A DNA stretch of 64,000 nucleotides from Bipolaris cookei (lineage: Eukaryota > Ascomycota > Dothideomycetes > Pleosporales > Pleosporaceae): the NCBI GenBank assembly GCA_002286855.1, contig NRSV01000071.1:121370-185369 (forward strand). Direction: 5' to 3'. The notes under the pieces were generated by a model, which worked only from the letters and a program-made list of their open reading frames with translations, was not told the DNA's origin and did no database searches. The position numbers and the translations under genes were made by a program. Positions within the stretch are counted from its first letter, which is position 1, and every line of letters begins with the position of its first letter. This document shows positions 46,298 to 57,166 of the stretch, in pieces.

Positions 46298-48120
46298 ACG
46301 TGAGCGGCAAGCGAAGCGGCCACCTTTGCCAAGACTATACCTTTTTTCACCTTAAACAACAATGTCTCAACAAAACAATATAGAATCGCTCTCTCGTGAG
46401 GATAGGGTTATCCTAGCTATTCAAGCAATGAAATCCGACGCGACTCTAAGTGAGCGACGCGCTGCTATAACCTACAATGTTCATCGAGCAACCCTCCAAG
46501 ACTGACGCGCTGGAATAGCTTCACGACGCGATGTTCACCTCAATTCAGCGAAGCTGACCAGATACGAAGAGGATGTGATTTTCCAGCAAATAAAGAAACT
46601 AGATGCACGAGGATTTGCCCTGACACTGGCTTATTTACGTGAAATGGCTAATCAACTGCTGGCTGCACGTAGCGGTGGCCAGATTGGCGAAAAATGGGCC
46701 AGGAATTTCGTCCGTCGAAAACCTGGCATCAAATCTCAAATCACTAGGTAGCGCGATCACCAGAGAATTCTATGCAACGATCCGAATGTTATTAGTCCCT
46801 GGTTCGACCTTGTACGCAATGTCAAAGCCAAGTATGGTATCCTAGACGAAGACACCTACAACTTTGACGAGACTGGCTTCCAGATGGGCATTGGAGGGAC
46901 AGTAAAAGTGGTGACTGCTTCTGAGAGACGTCTTAAGCCAATTGGGGCCCAGCCTGGCGACCGTGAGTGGGCAACGTTAATTGCTGCGATCAACGCTACA
47001 GGGTGGGTTATCGCACCCTTCATCATCTTTAAGGCAAAGCACCACAACCAAGCCTGGTACTACAACCCCAAGGATTGGAGAATTGGTGTTAGTGGCAATG
47101 GCTGGACGACGAATGAGCTTGGACTTGAGTGGTTGCGTCATTTCATACAGCATACAGAGGCCCGGACAGTGGGTCGTCACCGGCTGCTCATTCTTGATGG
47201 CCATGAGAGCCACAGGTCGCTCGCCTTCCAGAATCTATGCGAGGAAAATAAGACAATCACTCTCTGCATGCCTCCACACGCTTCGCATATCCTACAGTCG
47301 TTTGATGTGGGTTGTTTTGCCCCGTTGAAGCGGGTATACAAGGAGGAAATCAGAGGCTTGGCAGGCTGCCACATTAACCACATCGACAAAAAGGCCTTCC
47401 TAGACGCTTATAAAAAGGTTCATGAGGGCGCCTTCTCAGCTGAAAATATCAGATCAAGCTTCAGAGCAACTGGCTTAGTCCCACATAACCCACAAGCTGT
47501 GCTATCAGGAGCTGAGGGAATAAAAGACAAACACAAAAAACAAAATCGTACAGAACAACACGACAAACAACAAAACTGGCCTAGGAACCTACACCCTGGC
47601 AACCCAGAACAACCAGCCGCCTGAGGTAGCATCCCACAAACTATTTCAAGGAGGTAAGGGTCCAGCCATCGCCAGGTATCTATGTTGAGTGGGTTTGCGG
47701 GAGGGATCACTTTTTTTTAGTGCACTCACATGCGTTGCTTGAGGCTAGAATAGCTAATCTTGAGGAGGCGAACCAGGCAGCATCTGAACGTAAGAAGCGC
47801 AAGAAAAAGCGAATCCAGGAGGGAGGGACCCTATCGCAAGCAGAGGCAGAGGACATAGTTGCTCAGAGAGACGTTGAGATTCAGTTTGAGGCTGAAAGGC
47901 GTGAGGAGAGGATGCGGGCAGATAGTCACAATAAGGGTATTCGACGCTGCAAGAATTGCAGCGAGATAGGGCACAACAAGCGCACCTGTAAAAAAGACAC
48001 GATAGAAGTAGACGATTAATCTAAGCTACTTCTTAATGCAATACTATGTTGTGGCGTTGAGTTATTAACCTGCAAAGATAAAATACTTAATTAGATGGCC
48101 GCTTCGCTCGCCGCTCACGT
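46298..48120 (+). mobile_element. TE5: pogo/Fot1-type element, zinc-knuckle group
   Basis: The 1,823-bp element is bounded by inverted repeats of about 25 bp (46298-46322 and 48096-48120; acgtgagcggc start) with one mismatch and TA at 46296-46297 and 48121-48122. This is the one complete element whose ends do not contain a 17-bp tandem motif; agcggc recurs at 12 bp instead. Confidence 0.85.
46362..48019 (+). pseudogene. broken transposase of TE5
   Basis: The protein starts MSQQNNIESLSREDRVILAI. It has a psq helix-turn-helix (SERRAAITYNVHRATLQD), CENP-B-like domain (KLDARGFALTLAYLREMAN), DDE domain (YNFDETGFQMG, LLILDGHESH, SFDVGCFAPLKRVY), then a basic tail (ERKKRKKKRIQEGG) and zinc knuckle CKNCSEIGHNKRTC. 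A TGA stands where relatives have Arg (near 46502, CGA to TGA) and a TAG where TE4 has Gln (near 46749, CAG to TAG). The segment 47515-47715 does not align with relatives and carries a TGA at 47622 and a frame change; the last part (47720-48019) is in another frame. Confidence 0.82.
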
Positions 48121-48308
48121 TAGTATTATTATAATTAATTATGACGCTGGGGTTTTTTGAGATATTTCTCTGTTTTTTGAAGATGCTAGTAAGCCTTAGC
48201 ATTTTCTTTACCGTATTTGTCCGAACCTAAATCAGGCACTGAGGGAGTGATCGCGTGACTCCGGTTCCCCACGGATACTTGTGCACGGACCCAGGAGTAT
48301 TGTGTCCG

Positions 48309-48342
48309 TGCGCGGAATGCGCGGATTCGCGCAATGCGCCGA
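48309..48342. repeat. 17-bp tandem pair inside TE6 inverted repeat
   Basis: tgcgcggaatgcgcgga followed by ttcgcgcaatgcgccga, 14 of 17 identical. The mirror image lies in the right end. Confidence 0.65.
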
Positions 48343-48441
48343 ACCACCAAAAACATCTCCACCAAAATTGAGGCTGCCGCACCACGTACAGTAGTAATTA
48401 TCATGTAAGAAAACACAGAAATACTCTATTAGGTCTTAGTA

Positions 48442-50342
48442 TTATATTCCTGCCTCAAATTTTCTGCGAGGAGCGATTTTGCGGCCACGGGAGTTGTATA
48501 CAGGTGGAGGTGTTGGAGAACGCTCATATGCAACCACACGACTACGCGCATCCCTACTACCACGCTTCTTCGTTGTCTTAGGCTGTAATTGACGTGAAGC
48601 CTTGCGCTTGCCTTGAGTAGACAACTGTTCAATTTTCTTAGTGTTATTGGCTTGTTTTTGACGCTCTCTCTCTGCCTTGCGTTCGGCGATCGCCGCAGCC
48701 TTCGCAGCCTTCTCCTTCTCCCGCTCTTCCTTCTCTCTCGCTCGTTGTTCACGCTTCTCCTGAGCTATCTTCTCCTTGTATAGCTTGTTTGCGTGCCTCA
48801 GCTCTGCCATCTCAGCTTTTTTTAGCTCCTCTGCCTTCTGCTCTTGCTGCTTAGTCTTTTCACGTGCGCGAGCCTCCTCCACCTTGCGAGGAGAATAAAA
48901 CACTGCCCCACCTTGTGCCTCCTTGTTCTGCTGCAGGTCGAGAGTCTTACTCTTATTCTCGTGCTTCTTCTGAGTTGGTATTACCTGCTCTAGGATATCA
49001 ACTTTATGGTGGTGAAGCAAGTTTTGAATCGAGATATGATGGATTGAGCGGCTAAGCTTATGTCCCTCTTTTCTAAACTCTTCCTTCACAACCTTTCGCA
49101 GCAGAGTCTCAATTTTAAGCCAATCCTTGCCTGAGTAGGCTGAAGAAGAGCTTGAGTTACTGTCAGAGCCTTCAGGCGAAGACCTATTGAATCGTTGAAG
49201 GATAACGTTAGGTTGGAGAGGTGCGATACCCGTTGCCTCAAAGGACCTGAGTACTAATCTCTGAGTAAACGTGCTTGTCCAGGCCTTCCAGAATAGGTGG
49301 AAAAAGTCTCCTTTCTTGATAATAGCCAACCCTTGGCTATTATGAAGGTACTTTGTGAGCTCTTTTGAGTACGCAGACGATAGTGGCTTAAACATCACCA
49401 CATCAAGTGGCTGCAGCGTGTGTGTTGAGTGGGGAGGAAGGATAGCTAGCAGAATCTTGTTCTTGTCGCAGTAGTCGATGAAATCCATTGTTACATGGCT
49501 GCCGTGGCCGTCAAGAATTAGAAGGCGGTATTTTCTTCGAGCCTTAGTCTTAGTGAAGCGATTAAAGACCTGCTCAAGCCAAGCAACGCCGACCTCGTTA
49601 TTTGTCCAGCCTGAAGACGTTGAGGAAAAAAATACAGAGTATGCTCCTGGCTCAATTTCCTCTACCCAGCTTGACTGGATAGTACTGTTGGCAGACTCGT
49701 ATAGAAGGCTAGGAGGCAGGGCTGATCCATCGCCGCACACGCAAGCTATAAGAGTCATCCAAGCACGATTGCCATCTTGAAGCGTCGCTCTAACCTCCCT
49801 CTTTTCCCACATACGTCTGCTAAACACGTGCTTGGTCCTAGCAGTGACGCCAATCATGAAGCCCTTCTCGTCCATATTGTACGTGTGCTCTGCCTCAACG
49901 CTATACTCAGCAATCTTAGCCTGTAGCAAGTCAAAGTAGAGCTTATGCTTGCTAAACGAATCGGCGTTGTGACGTTCAGCATTCATACCCATTGAGTATT
50001 GAGAGATTAGATGGATAGAGTGCCTGTTGATAAAGCGGGTAACCCAGCTCTCGCTCACTGCCTCTTGGGCTACTGCTGACGCGAAGTTTCGAATCATCTC
50101 TCTTGTAGGTGGAATCCGACGGCCAGTAAGCTCTTCTATGTACTGTACAAGCTCTACTTCTTGTTGTGGGGTGAGCTTTCGTTGTGCAATTGCCTGCTCT
50201 TCCCGCGAACGCGTTTCGCGTCGGTACGTTCGAGTCAACGTTGAGCGCACAACGCCATGTTTTTTTTAGCTATTTTAGACCAAGGGATTTGATCTTCAGA
50301 TTCGAAAGTATTACACTCTTCAAGCGCTTCTTCTAAGCCCAT
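48442..50342 (-). pseudogene. transposase of TE6, one frameshift from intact
   Basis: From 50250 down, 602 codons are fully open. Upstream, a second frame from the ATG at 50342 reads MGLEEALEECNTFESEDQIP and joins the first at a run of eight A (plus-strand T, 50260-50267), where the frame is off by one (one base short or two extra). Parts: helix-turn-helix pair (QYIEELTGRRIPPTREMIRN), DDE domain with TYNMDEKGFMIG, LLILDGHGSH and HTLQPLDVVMFKPL, then AVFYSPRKVEEAR, a 150-residue Lys/Glu coiled coil, and the ending NSRGRKIAPRRKFEAG. An internal start behind the frameshift would still give most of the protein, minus the first helix-turn-helix. Confidence 0.88.
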
Positions 50343-50774
50343 TGCGTTGTATTGTTGTGGAGTTGAGACGATAGAGAGGTTTTGGTGGTTCGGCGCATTG
50401 CGCGAATCCGCGCATTCCGCGTACGGACACAATACATCAACCCTTTTTCCTTTGAACGTAGAACAGAGAGAGCAATGAACCATAGTTACTTGCCACCACC
50501 ACCTACCCGCACGCTGTGTACACCGTACAACTAGCTGTATTGACTTAGACATCTTGCTAACACCAAGCGCTGGCTAGCCAATAGAGTTCATTCAACAGTA
50601 TTTGTATATAAAACCTCTCTTGCGGCTTAGATTATTCCCATATACGTTGCTATCCAAAGCCTGCGTACACACTCATGTCCTGACGACATTCTAGTTTCGC
50701 TTTTCCAAGTTTACTCCTCGCTTCAACGTACCTATTCTCGTCCATTGGAGTAGGCCTAATGCAGATTTCCTGCA

Positions 50775-51327
50775 ATCATCGGCTTCTTAGTGGGCTGCTT
50801 CGTGGGTAGATATGTTGCTGACCTGATCACTGCAGCTGTGATCCGGCGGCAAGATGTAGTCGTGTATCCGGGGCAGCGCCTTATATCGCTTATACAAGGG
50901 GGTTGATTGCACCAGCTGGGTACATTTTAATAACTTTTGCATGCTCGGAAAAGCTGTGCTGAGTTGCTGTTGCTTTCGGCTTCGAAATGAGCATACCATT
51001 CACTTATCCCCGGTTAACTATCACTAATGTGGCAATAGTATCGTTCGGGACTTTTTATGCCCCCGATATTGTGATCACCTATGTTGTAGAAAGTCATCAC
51101 AAGTTTCCTACTGAAAGCCTGGTGACGACTAATATTTTCAAGAACCTGGTTGCCTTCCTATTTTTGTTAATTGCCACTAACTGGATTGCTTCATAAGGAT
51201 GGTGTAGGTTTACGTGGTCAGGTTTATGCTGGTTTCAGTAGGTACCCTGCTGGCAATTTCATTCTATTTCTTTGGGGCAAAGTGGAGAGGGGAGTACAAG
51301 CACGGTAACATCAGCGGCCAGATTTAG
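50775..51327 (+). pseudogene. MFS transporter remnant, C-terminal third
   Basis: Translated pieces in two frames form the end of a major-facilitator protein: GFLVGCFVGRYVADLITAAV, LIAPAGYILITFACSEKLC, MSIPFTYPRLTITNVAIVSF, TTNIFKNLVAFLFLLIATNW and RFMLVSVGTLLAISFYFFGA. Breaks are a frame change at a G run near 50904, a TGA where Trp is expected before VAVAFGF, and a TAA after IAS where relatives suggest Gln. Both stops fit C-to-T or G-to-A changes. TE6 lies on one side and TE7 on the other; the N-terminal two-thirds of the gene are gone. This transporter may once have served the oxygenase/P450 pair beyond TE7. Confidence 0.75.
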
Positions 51328-51653
51328 CTAAAGAAGCTGAACAGCACAATCTTTTGCCAGGATGTTCAAGAAAATATGGTGCAGGCTCACGTAGATCATA
51401 TACTGCAGTTTACCCATAAACTAAACATCGAAGTCAAATGTATCCAGTTTTGTAATTATTGATCGAAACGCCCCACTAGCTACGCAACTATGTCATTCGA
51501 ATGGTTAAGGCATTTTACAGCTAAGAATATGACTTTGTGATTCTGAAGCCCAATGTTCAATTTCAATAAGCTAGCCAACTGGGATGTTGATCACTCATAA
51601 ATGTCAGCACTCCCGCACAAAACACTTGTTGTCTGTCTATATACTCACCCAAA

Positions 51654-53232
51654 ATGGCCGACCCTGAAGCAGCTATACAAGCAGCTATCCGCGATATTAA
51701 TGCTGGTGTTTTTATAAGTCAAAGGGCTGCTGCAAAGGCGTACAACATCGCGCAACCTACAATCTCGACGCACATACACGGCAGACAAAGCCACCAAGCC
51801 AGCCACGTATACCAGCAGCGATTGACTCCAGAGCAAGGGGAGTTTCTTGTACAATGGATATTTGAAGAAGATGCACGCGATTTTCCTCCCTCCCACCCAC
51901 GCGCACGAGAAATGGCGAACCAAATCCTCCGGATGAATGAAGACGACAGACCTGTAGGCAAGCATTGGATGGCTGCCTTCCTCAAGCGTAACCCACGCGT
52001 CGCATCTGTTGTGGGTCGAAATATTGAGGCTTCTCGAGTTGAGGGAGTAACGCCAGTACAGGTACGCGCGTTCCTTGAGCTCTTCGAGAGGACTCGTACG
52101 GCGCTAGGTATAAGAGCTGAGGATATATGGAATATGGATGAGACTGGGAAGGCTTTAGTTGTATGTACCAGCACTAGAGTGCTTGCATATATTCAGAAGA
52201 AGAAGGCTTATCATCAATCCCCAGAGAACTGCGAGTGGGCATCAATAATCGAGTGCGCGTCGGCTACAGGCAAGAAACTGCGCTGTTCAGTCATATTTAA
52301 AGGAAAGAACTTACAGAGTACCTAGTTTCCTGCGACAATTCTTGACTGGCTTTATATAACCTCTGATAATGGCTGGACATCAAATGTGATAGGCGCTGAG
52401 TGGCTAAGACGCGTGTTTCTGCCCGACACGGCGCCCATGGAGGATCGTTGGAGGATGCTGATCCTAGATGGCCACGGCAGCCATATTAGTCTAGATTTCC
52501 TATGAGCTTGCAAACAGAACAAATTCTATCCTCTATTTCTACCTGCTCATTCTTCTCATGTCCTACAGCCTCTAGATCTCTCGGTATTCTCCGTCGTGAA
52601 GAGGTTCCATCGGCAGCAAATCCAGGCCCTCTCATACCTTGATGACGCAGCGCCTGTTAAAAAAAGAGCGCTTTATCACAGCTTATCATCACGCAAGAGG
52701 GCATGTAATTACTGAGAGAGTTATACGAGCAGAATGGACTACTGCTGGTATCTGTCCATTTAATATTAACCGGGTAGTCAACTCATCCCAGGTATCTCAA
52801 AGGCCTATTACGCCACCTCGTCAGACTCAACCTCAACCTGCTCAGAGTTATCTCTCTACACCTCACGGACCCCGTGAGATTTTTGTAGCGCAACGACAGC
52901 TTCACAAGGATGAGAATCTTGGGCGCAAGACCCACCAGTTTATTGGAAAAGTTGGCAAGGCACTTGGAGTAGCTAATACCCGAGCAGCACAGCTTAAAAC
53001 AGATAATAAAAGACTCTATAGTCAACTTGAGGCTCTTAAGCCTCAACAGCCACGAAAGAAGGTTCGTGTTAACCTAGATGAGCGCTTTGCAAATATAGAG
53101 ACAATCATGGTTGCTGTACAGGCCTCACAGCTTCTTGAGGCACAGCGCGATGTTAATGCTGAGGAAAAGGCTGCAGAAAGAAGAGCAGCTGAAACAGCAG
53201 CTCAAACGCTTCAATCTATGTGTACAGAGTGA
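51654..53232 (+). pseudogene. broken transposase of TE7
   Basis: Starts MADPEAAIQAAIRDINAGVF; helix-turn-helix (RAAAKAYNIAQPTISTHIHG), CENP-B-like domain (WIFEEDARDFPPSHPRAREM), DDE domain with DIWNMDETGKALVV, LILDGHGSHISLDFL and HVLQPLDLSVFSVVKR. The C-terminus is a coiled coil (GVANTRAAQLKTDNKRLYSQ) without zinc knuckle. Lesions: TAG after LQST (near 52323; Gln in relatives), TGA after LDFL (near 52503; Trp expected), and one extra A in a run of seven at 52655-52661 that shifts the frame. Only three lesions separate it from an open gene of about 526 codons. Confidence 0.85.
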
Positions 53233-53293
53233 CAATTGTAACTACGTTGAGAGAATAAACAGGTGTTTCGTGCGAGAGTGCTGAGATTTGTGA

Positions 53294-53327
53294 GTGATCA
53301 ACATCCCCAGGTGATCAACATCCCGGT
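53294..53327. repeat. 17-bp tandem pair at right end of TE7
   Basis: gtgatcaacatccccag (53294-53310) then gtgatcaacatcccggt (53311-53327). Confidence 0.85.
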
Positions 53328-53606
53328 CGGCTAGCTTAGCATTGACACGCCGGTAGGGCCTCCGGTATCGGAGCTTGGCTTCCCATGACGATTTTCAATC
53401 TGATAAGTTCGCCACTAGTGGGCCGGGAGTGCCGGGGAGTTAGAACCGTCGGGTTGCCACATGAACACAACTGGTTCAGCGGCTTGACCAGCGCTTGGTT
53501 CCGGAACTGGGCATATTTAAACAGAGCCACCGCTGGATATTAGTATGAAGCAAATCAAAACTGCTTACGTTTCTCTCTGCGTATGTGAATCCGATCTCAA
53601 CCAACG

Positions 53607-55270
53607 ATGTCAGATCAATTCCGAGCAAGTGGGGTTAGCAATATGTTCCCTCAGCAGCCCCAATTTTCAGGGTTTATGAAGCCATGTAGGTTCCAAGGAG
53701 AGATTCAGAGTCTTGAGGTTTGGGGCGAAATACCTTCCGAGATAGACGGGACATTCTATCGGGTTATGCCAGACCCGCAATTTCCGCCCTTCATCGAGAA
53801 CGATCCGGTAGGCGAAAGTCGTTGTCTGTTGGATTGCTGCATCGCCACTAATGCATTCACCATAGTGGTTCAACGGGGATGGTAACATCAGCGCTTTCCG
53901 GATCAAAGACGGACGTTGTCACTTCAAGCAAAAATACGTGGTGACAGAAAAGTTTGCCAGGGAACGAAAGGCTCAACGTGCCTTAATTGGTATACATGCT
54001 CCTTTCCCAACCTCGACCGGAATTTCTGACTTGTCCTTTTGTTCCAGGGAAGTATCGTAACAAGTACACTGATGCCGTTGAATTCAAAGTGCGAAGTACT
54101 GCGAATACTAACGTTATCTACTTTAACGGCCGTCTCTTGGCATGCAAAGAAGATTCTCCTCCATATTCACTGGATCCGCTGACGCTTGAGACTATTGGAT
54201 TGGAATGTTTCGATGGGCAGTTACCTTGCTTGACCTTCACTGCCCATCCAAAACTTGATGATGAGACTAACGAGCTGTTATGCTTTGGGTACGAAGCGAA
54301 GGGCGACGGCACTCCTGACGTCTGCTATTTCACGATCGATGCCGGGGGCAAACTTACCCAAACTGTTTGGCTTGTTGCTCCTGTGGTGGCTATGATCCAT
54401 GACTTTGCTTTTACGAAGAACTGGGTCTGATCCGTCCACCTTCTGCCGAGATGCTGAAGTGCTGACACAACGAAGGTATTGTTCCCAATCATTCCACAGA
54501 CCTGTGAGCTTGAACGCATGAAGCAAGGCGGCGAACATTGGCAGTGGGATCCAAATATCCCATTCTATCTCGGCGTCTTACCTCGCTATGGTGCGTTGGG
54601 GTCTGATGTGAAGTGGTTTCGCGCTCCGAACGCCTTCCCCGGTCATACTGTCAACGCATATGAGGATGATTCGGGAAACATCGTTTTTGACCTTCCTTTG
54701 ACCAACAAAAATGCCTTTTTCTGGTGGCCCGATGCCAATGGACACGCGCCTAAGCCCGAGCAGATTGCTGCAGAACTTGTTCGCTTCACGTTCGATCCAC
54801 AGTCCACGGACCTTGATCTACCGAAACCTTTGGTCATTGGTCACGAAGACTGTGAGTTTCCACGTATTGACGATCGCTTTTCTGGTAAGAAGCATAGCCA
54901 TGCCTTTATGGATATTATGGACCCAAGCCTGGGAACCGATTTCGCAGCGATCGCGCCAGTAATGGGAGGGGGATACCCACCATATAACTCCATTGGGTAT
55001 CTTGACTACAATACGATGCGCATGGAAAAATACTTCCCCGGCCGGACTAGCCTCGTTCAAGAACCTGTCTTCATTGCGAGGCCTAGTGCAGGCGAGGGCG
55101 ATGGCTGGATTGTGGCACTAGTAAATAATTACTCGACCATGTCAAGTGAGTTACATATTATAAGCACCAGGCAGTTTGGAAAGGCACAGGCTATTATCCA
55201 TCTACCCCTTCACTTAAGGGCTGGGCTGCATGGTAACTGGGTCAATGGTCAAGATATTCGATTTTCATAA
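53607..55270 (+). CDS. carotenoid oxygenase family dioxygenase (stilbene/lignostilbene-type)
   Basis: Four exons, 53607-53807, 53866-53989, 54048-54424 and 54476-55270, all in frame, give 498 aa; introns are 51-58 nt. The family uses Fe(II) held by four histidines to split a C=C bond in carotenoids or stilbenes. All four can be seen: FTAHPKL (His174), MIHDFAFTKNW (His226), GHTVNAYED (His291) and GLHGNW (His486). WFNGDGNISAFRIKDG and GKYRNKYTDAVEFKV are also typical. No signal peptide is present, so it is cytosolic. Fungal members that start with a short polar lead like this one often act on resveratrol-type stilbenes or lignostilbenes; the substrate is inference. The gene is intact although transposon blocks lie on both sides. 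Confidence 0.9.
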
Positions 55271-55557
55271 TAATCTCTTGTTTGCTTTATGTTCAGTACG
55301 ATAGCTCGAAAAGTCAGGCATACCTCTACACAGTAACGTAATTAAGTCTATCCGTGCTGTCACCTACTCAGCTTTAGAGCTTTTTGAACATATTTTGCTT
55401 GTAATTTCCGTCTGCATCGAGACAATCCGTAGCTAGGTTTTTCCACTCTTTATCGATCAGGGCAGTACGCTCAGCACTACGTGAGGTAATCTTGCACCTG
55501 TAGCAGAGGTCAGCCACAAGAGATAATATATTGTAGTTCATAAACTAGAAAGAAATC

Positions 55558-57166
55558 TTACTTGAATGGCGCTGGCATGGCTGCTAGTCCTCCTACCATA
55601 GCATCTCGATCAATCTCAATCACGTTACCACTACTATCTTCCGCTTTGCTGATATCAAATGCCCACAGGATACGTGCTATCGCAAGTAAGAGTGTATTTT
55701 CTGCGACATACATTCCCGGACAAATGCGGCGACCAGATCCAAATCCATAGAACCCCCTATTCTTCGGTGAAGCAGCATTCGAAGCTTCTAGTAGGTTCGT
55801 CTCCGGATCTTGTCTTTCTGGGCGGAAAGTCCTGGGATCGTCAAAGTCCTGAGGATTATGACTTGCTGACCAGACGGCGAGTACAATCGCGGCTCCAGCA
55901 GGAATACGATATCCGCGATATCTGTCTTCTGCGACAGCTGCATGCGGTATAGCTCCATTGATTGCAGTAGGCATCCACCTCACAAGTTCCTTGGCTGCGC
56001 AACGGATATATTTCAGAGATGTGAGATGTTCACCAGATGGTAATGTCGAGGGGCCGACTACCTTATCAAGCTCAGCTTGGGCTTTTTTCTGGGCCTCTGG
56101 AAACAAAGCCATAGCTTTGAAAAGCCCCTGGAGAGTGTACCGAGTAGTATCTGCTCCCCCTTCAAATGCGATACCTGCAATGTAGACAGCCGCATGATCA
56201 GTCAAGAGTTCCACTTTCGATTTTGAAGCTTCTATGTCGGTGGCAAAACATGGAAGTCGGCTCTGAATGCCCCTTTTGTATGCTTTTTCAAATACCCTTT
56301 TCTCGTTCTCATATGCGGCTAAGGCTTCTTTCGCCCATGGATTTATTACGCGAGGTATTAGGTTCATGAATGGCTTCAATGAAGGGTAACAGTCCATAAT
56401 TTGAGACTTGACGACGCACTGAAAGAACCCATGTGAGTTTTCTAGCATCTCGTGAGTTAAAGGATCTGTGGTGTTGGGCAAACGAAACCCATATGCGATA
56501 CTTGTCGCCATGCTCCCCGTCATTCGGCCCACATGGAGAACAAAGTTTTCCGGGTCATCTTTTATGTGGGTCAGCATCTGGAGTGTTTCCAACTCCTGGT
56601 AAGGGAGGTATTTCCTTGCAACAGTTAAGTTGAGGTCCATGTGGTAGAGTTTGCGCTCTACGCGCCATAAATCATCATAACCTCGCATAATGATCCTAGA
56701 GTCATCAAACAACTCACGAACCCATAGCTTAGGTCTGTCCGCATAGTTGGAGCCTCGCTGGTCAATAAGATCACGAATTACCCGGCCATCAGCCAGAACG
56801 ATGGTCGTTGACTGCCCCAGTTTCAAGGAGAATATAGGCCCATCTAGCAAGTGAAGACATTAGTTAAATAGTATTACTGTACAGCACTTGGGCTGCTTAC
56901 ATTGCTTTGCCCATTTCTGATATTGTAAGTGAATGTTATCCTTTGGGATCTGGTGCAAGTTGCCAATGAGCGGAAGTGTCGGCGGGCCTTTGCGGTCAAT
57001 ACATGTTGCGTTTGGGGCGTGCTCCAAACGAACCTGGTGGGTAGTCTTTAGGCCTAGAGCCTATCTTCAAAATGCGATAGAGAATGACTACAATGAAGAT
57101 GACAAGCCCAAGACTGGTTGGGGCTCTTCTTGGGGCTTCGCTTACTAGTTGCTGTAGTAGCGCCAT
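55558..57166 (-). CDS. cytochrome P450 monooxygenase
   Basis: Three exons, 57166-57034, 56987-56901 and 56843-55558, in frame, give 501 aa; introns are 46 and 57 nt. The N-terminus is an ER anchor (LGLVIFIVVILYRILKIG) followed by the proline hinge YPPGPPTLPLIGNL. The I-helix carries GGADTTRYTL, the K-helix ELVRW (ExxR), and the haem site GFGSGRRICPGMY with Cys448. The pattern resembles the CYP64/CYP620-like fungal P450s (O-methylsterigmatocystin-oxidoreductase-like), which hydroxylate aromatic secondary metabolites; this assignment is tentative. It converges with the carotenoid-oxygenase gene, 287 bp apart, and both are intact, which suggests a shared pathway. Confidence 0.9.

Larger units (their letters stand above)
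48300..50432 (-). mobile_element. TE6: nearly intact pogo/Fot1-type element, SPRK group
   Basis: The 2,133-bp element has 53-bp inverted repeats (48300-48352 and 50380-50432) with one mismatch, and TA at 48298-48299 and 50433-50434. The ends contain two 17-bp units alike at 14 of 17 positions (48309-48325 and 48326-48342). It holds the best-preserved transposase gene of the window, so it is probably the youngest arrival here. Confidence 0.9.
51569..53336 (+). mobile_element. TE7: pogo/Fot1-type element, third group
   Basis: The 1,768-bp element begins agctagcc after TA (51567-51568) and ends ggctagct before TA (53337-53338). Inverted repeats are about 50 bp with several mismatches. The right end has an extra 17-bp unit, so gtgatcaacatccc appears twice (53294 and 53311), while the left end has it once. 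Confidence 0.85.

Noticed and set aside
46250..48122. Treating the TE1-like end at 46250 as the left end of TE5
   Set aside because: TE5's own inverted repeats and TA duplications at 46296 and 48121 match each other; no right partner exists for the 46250 end.
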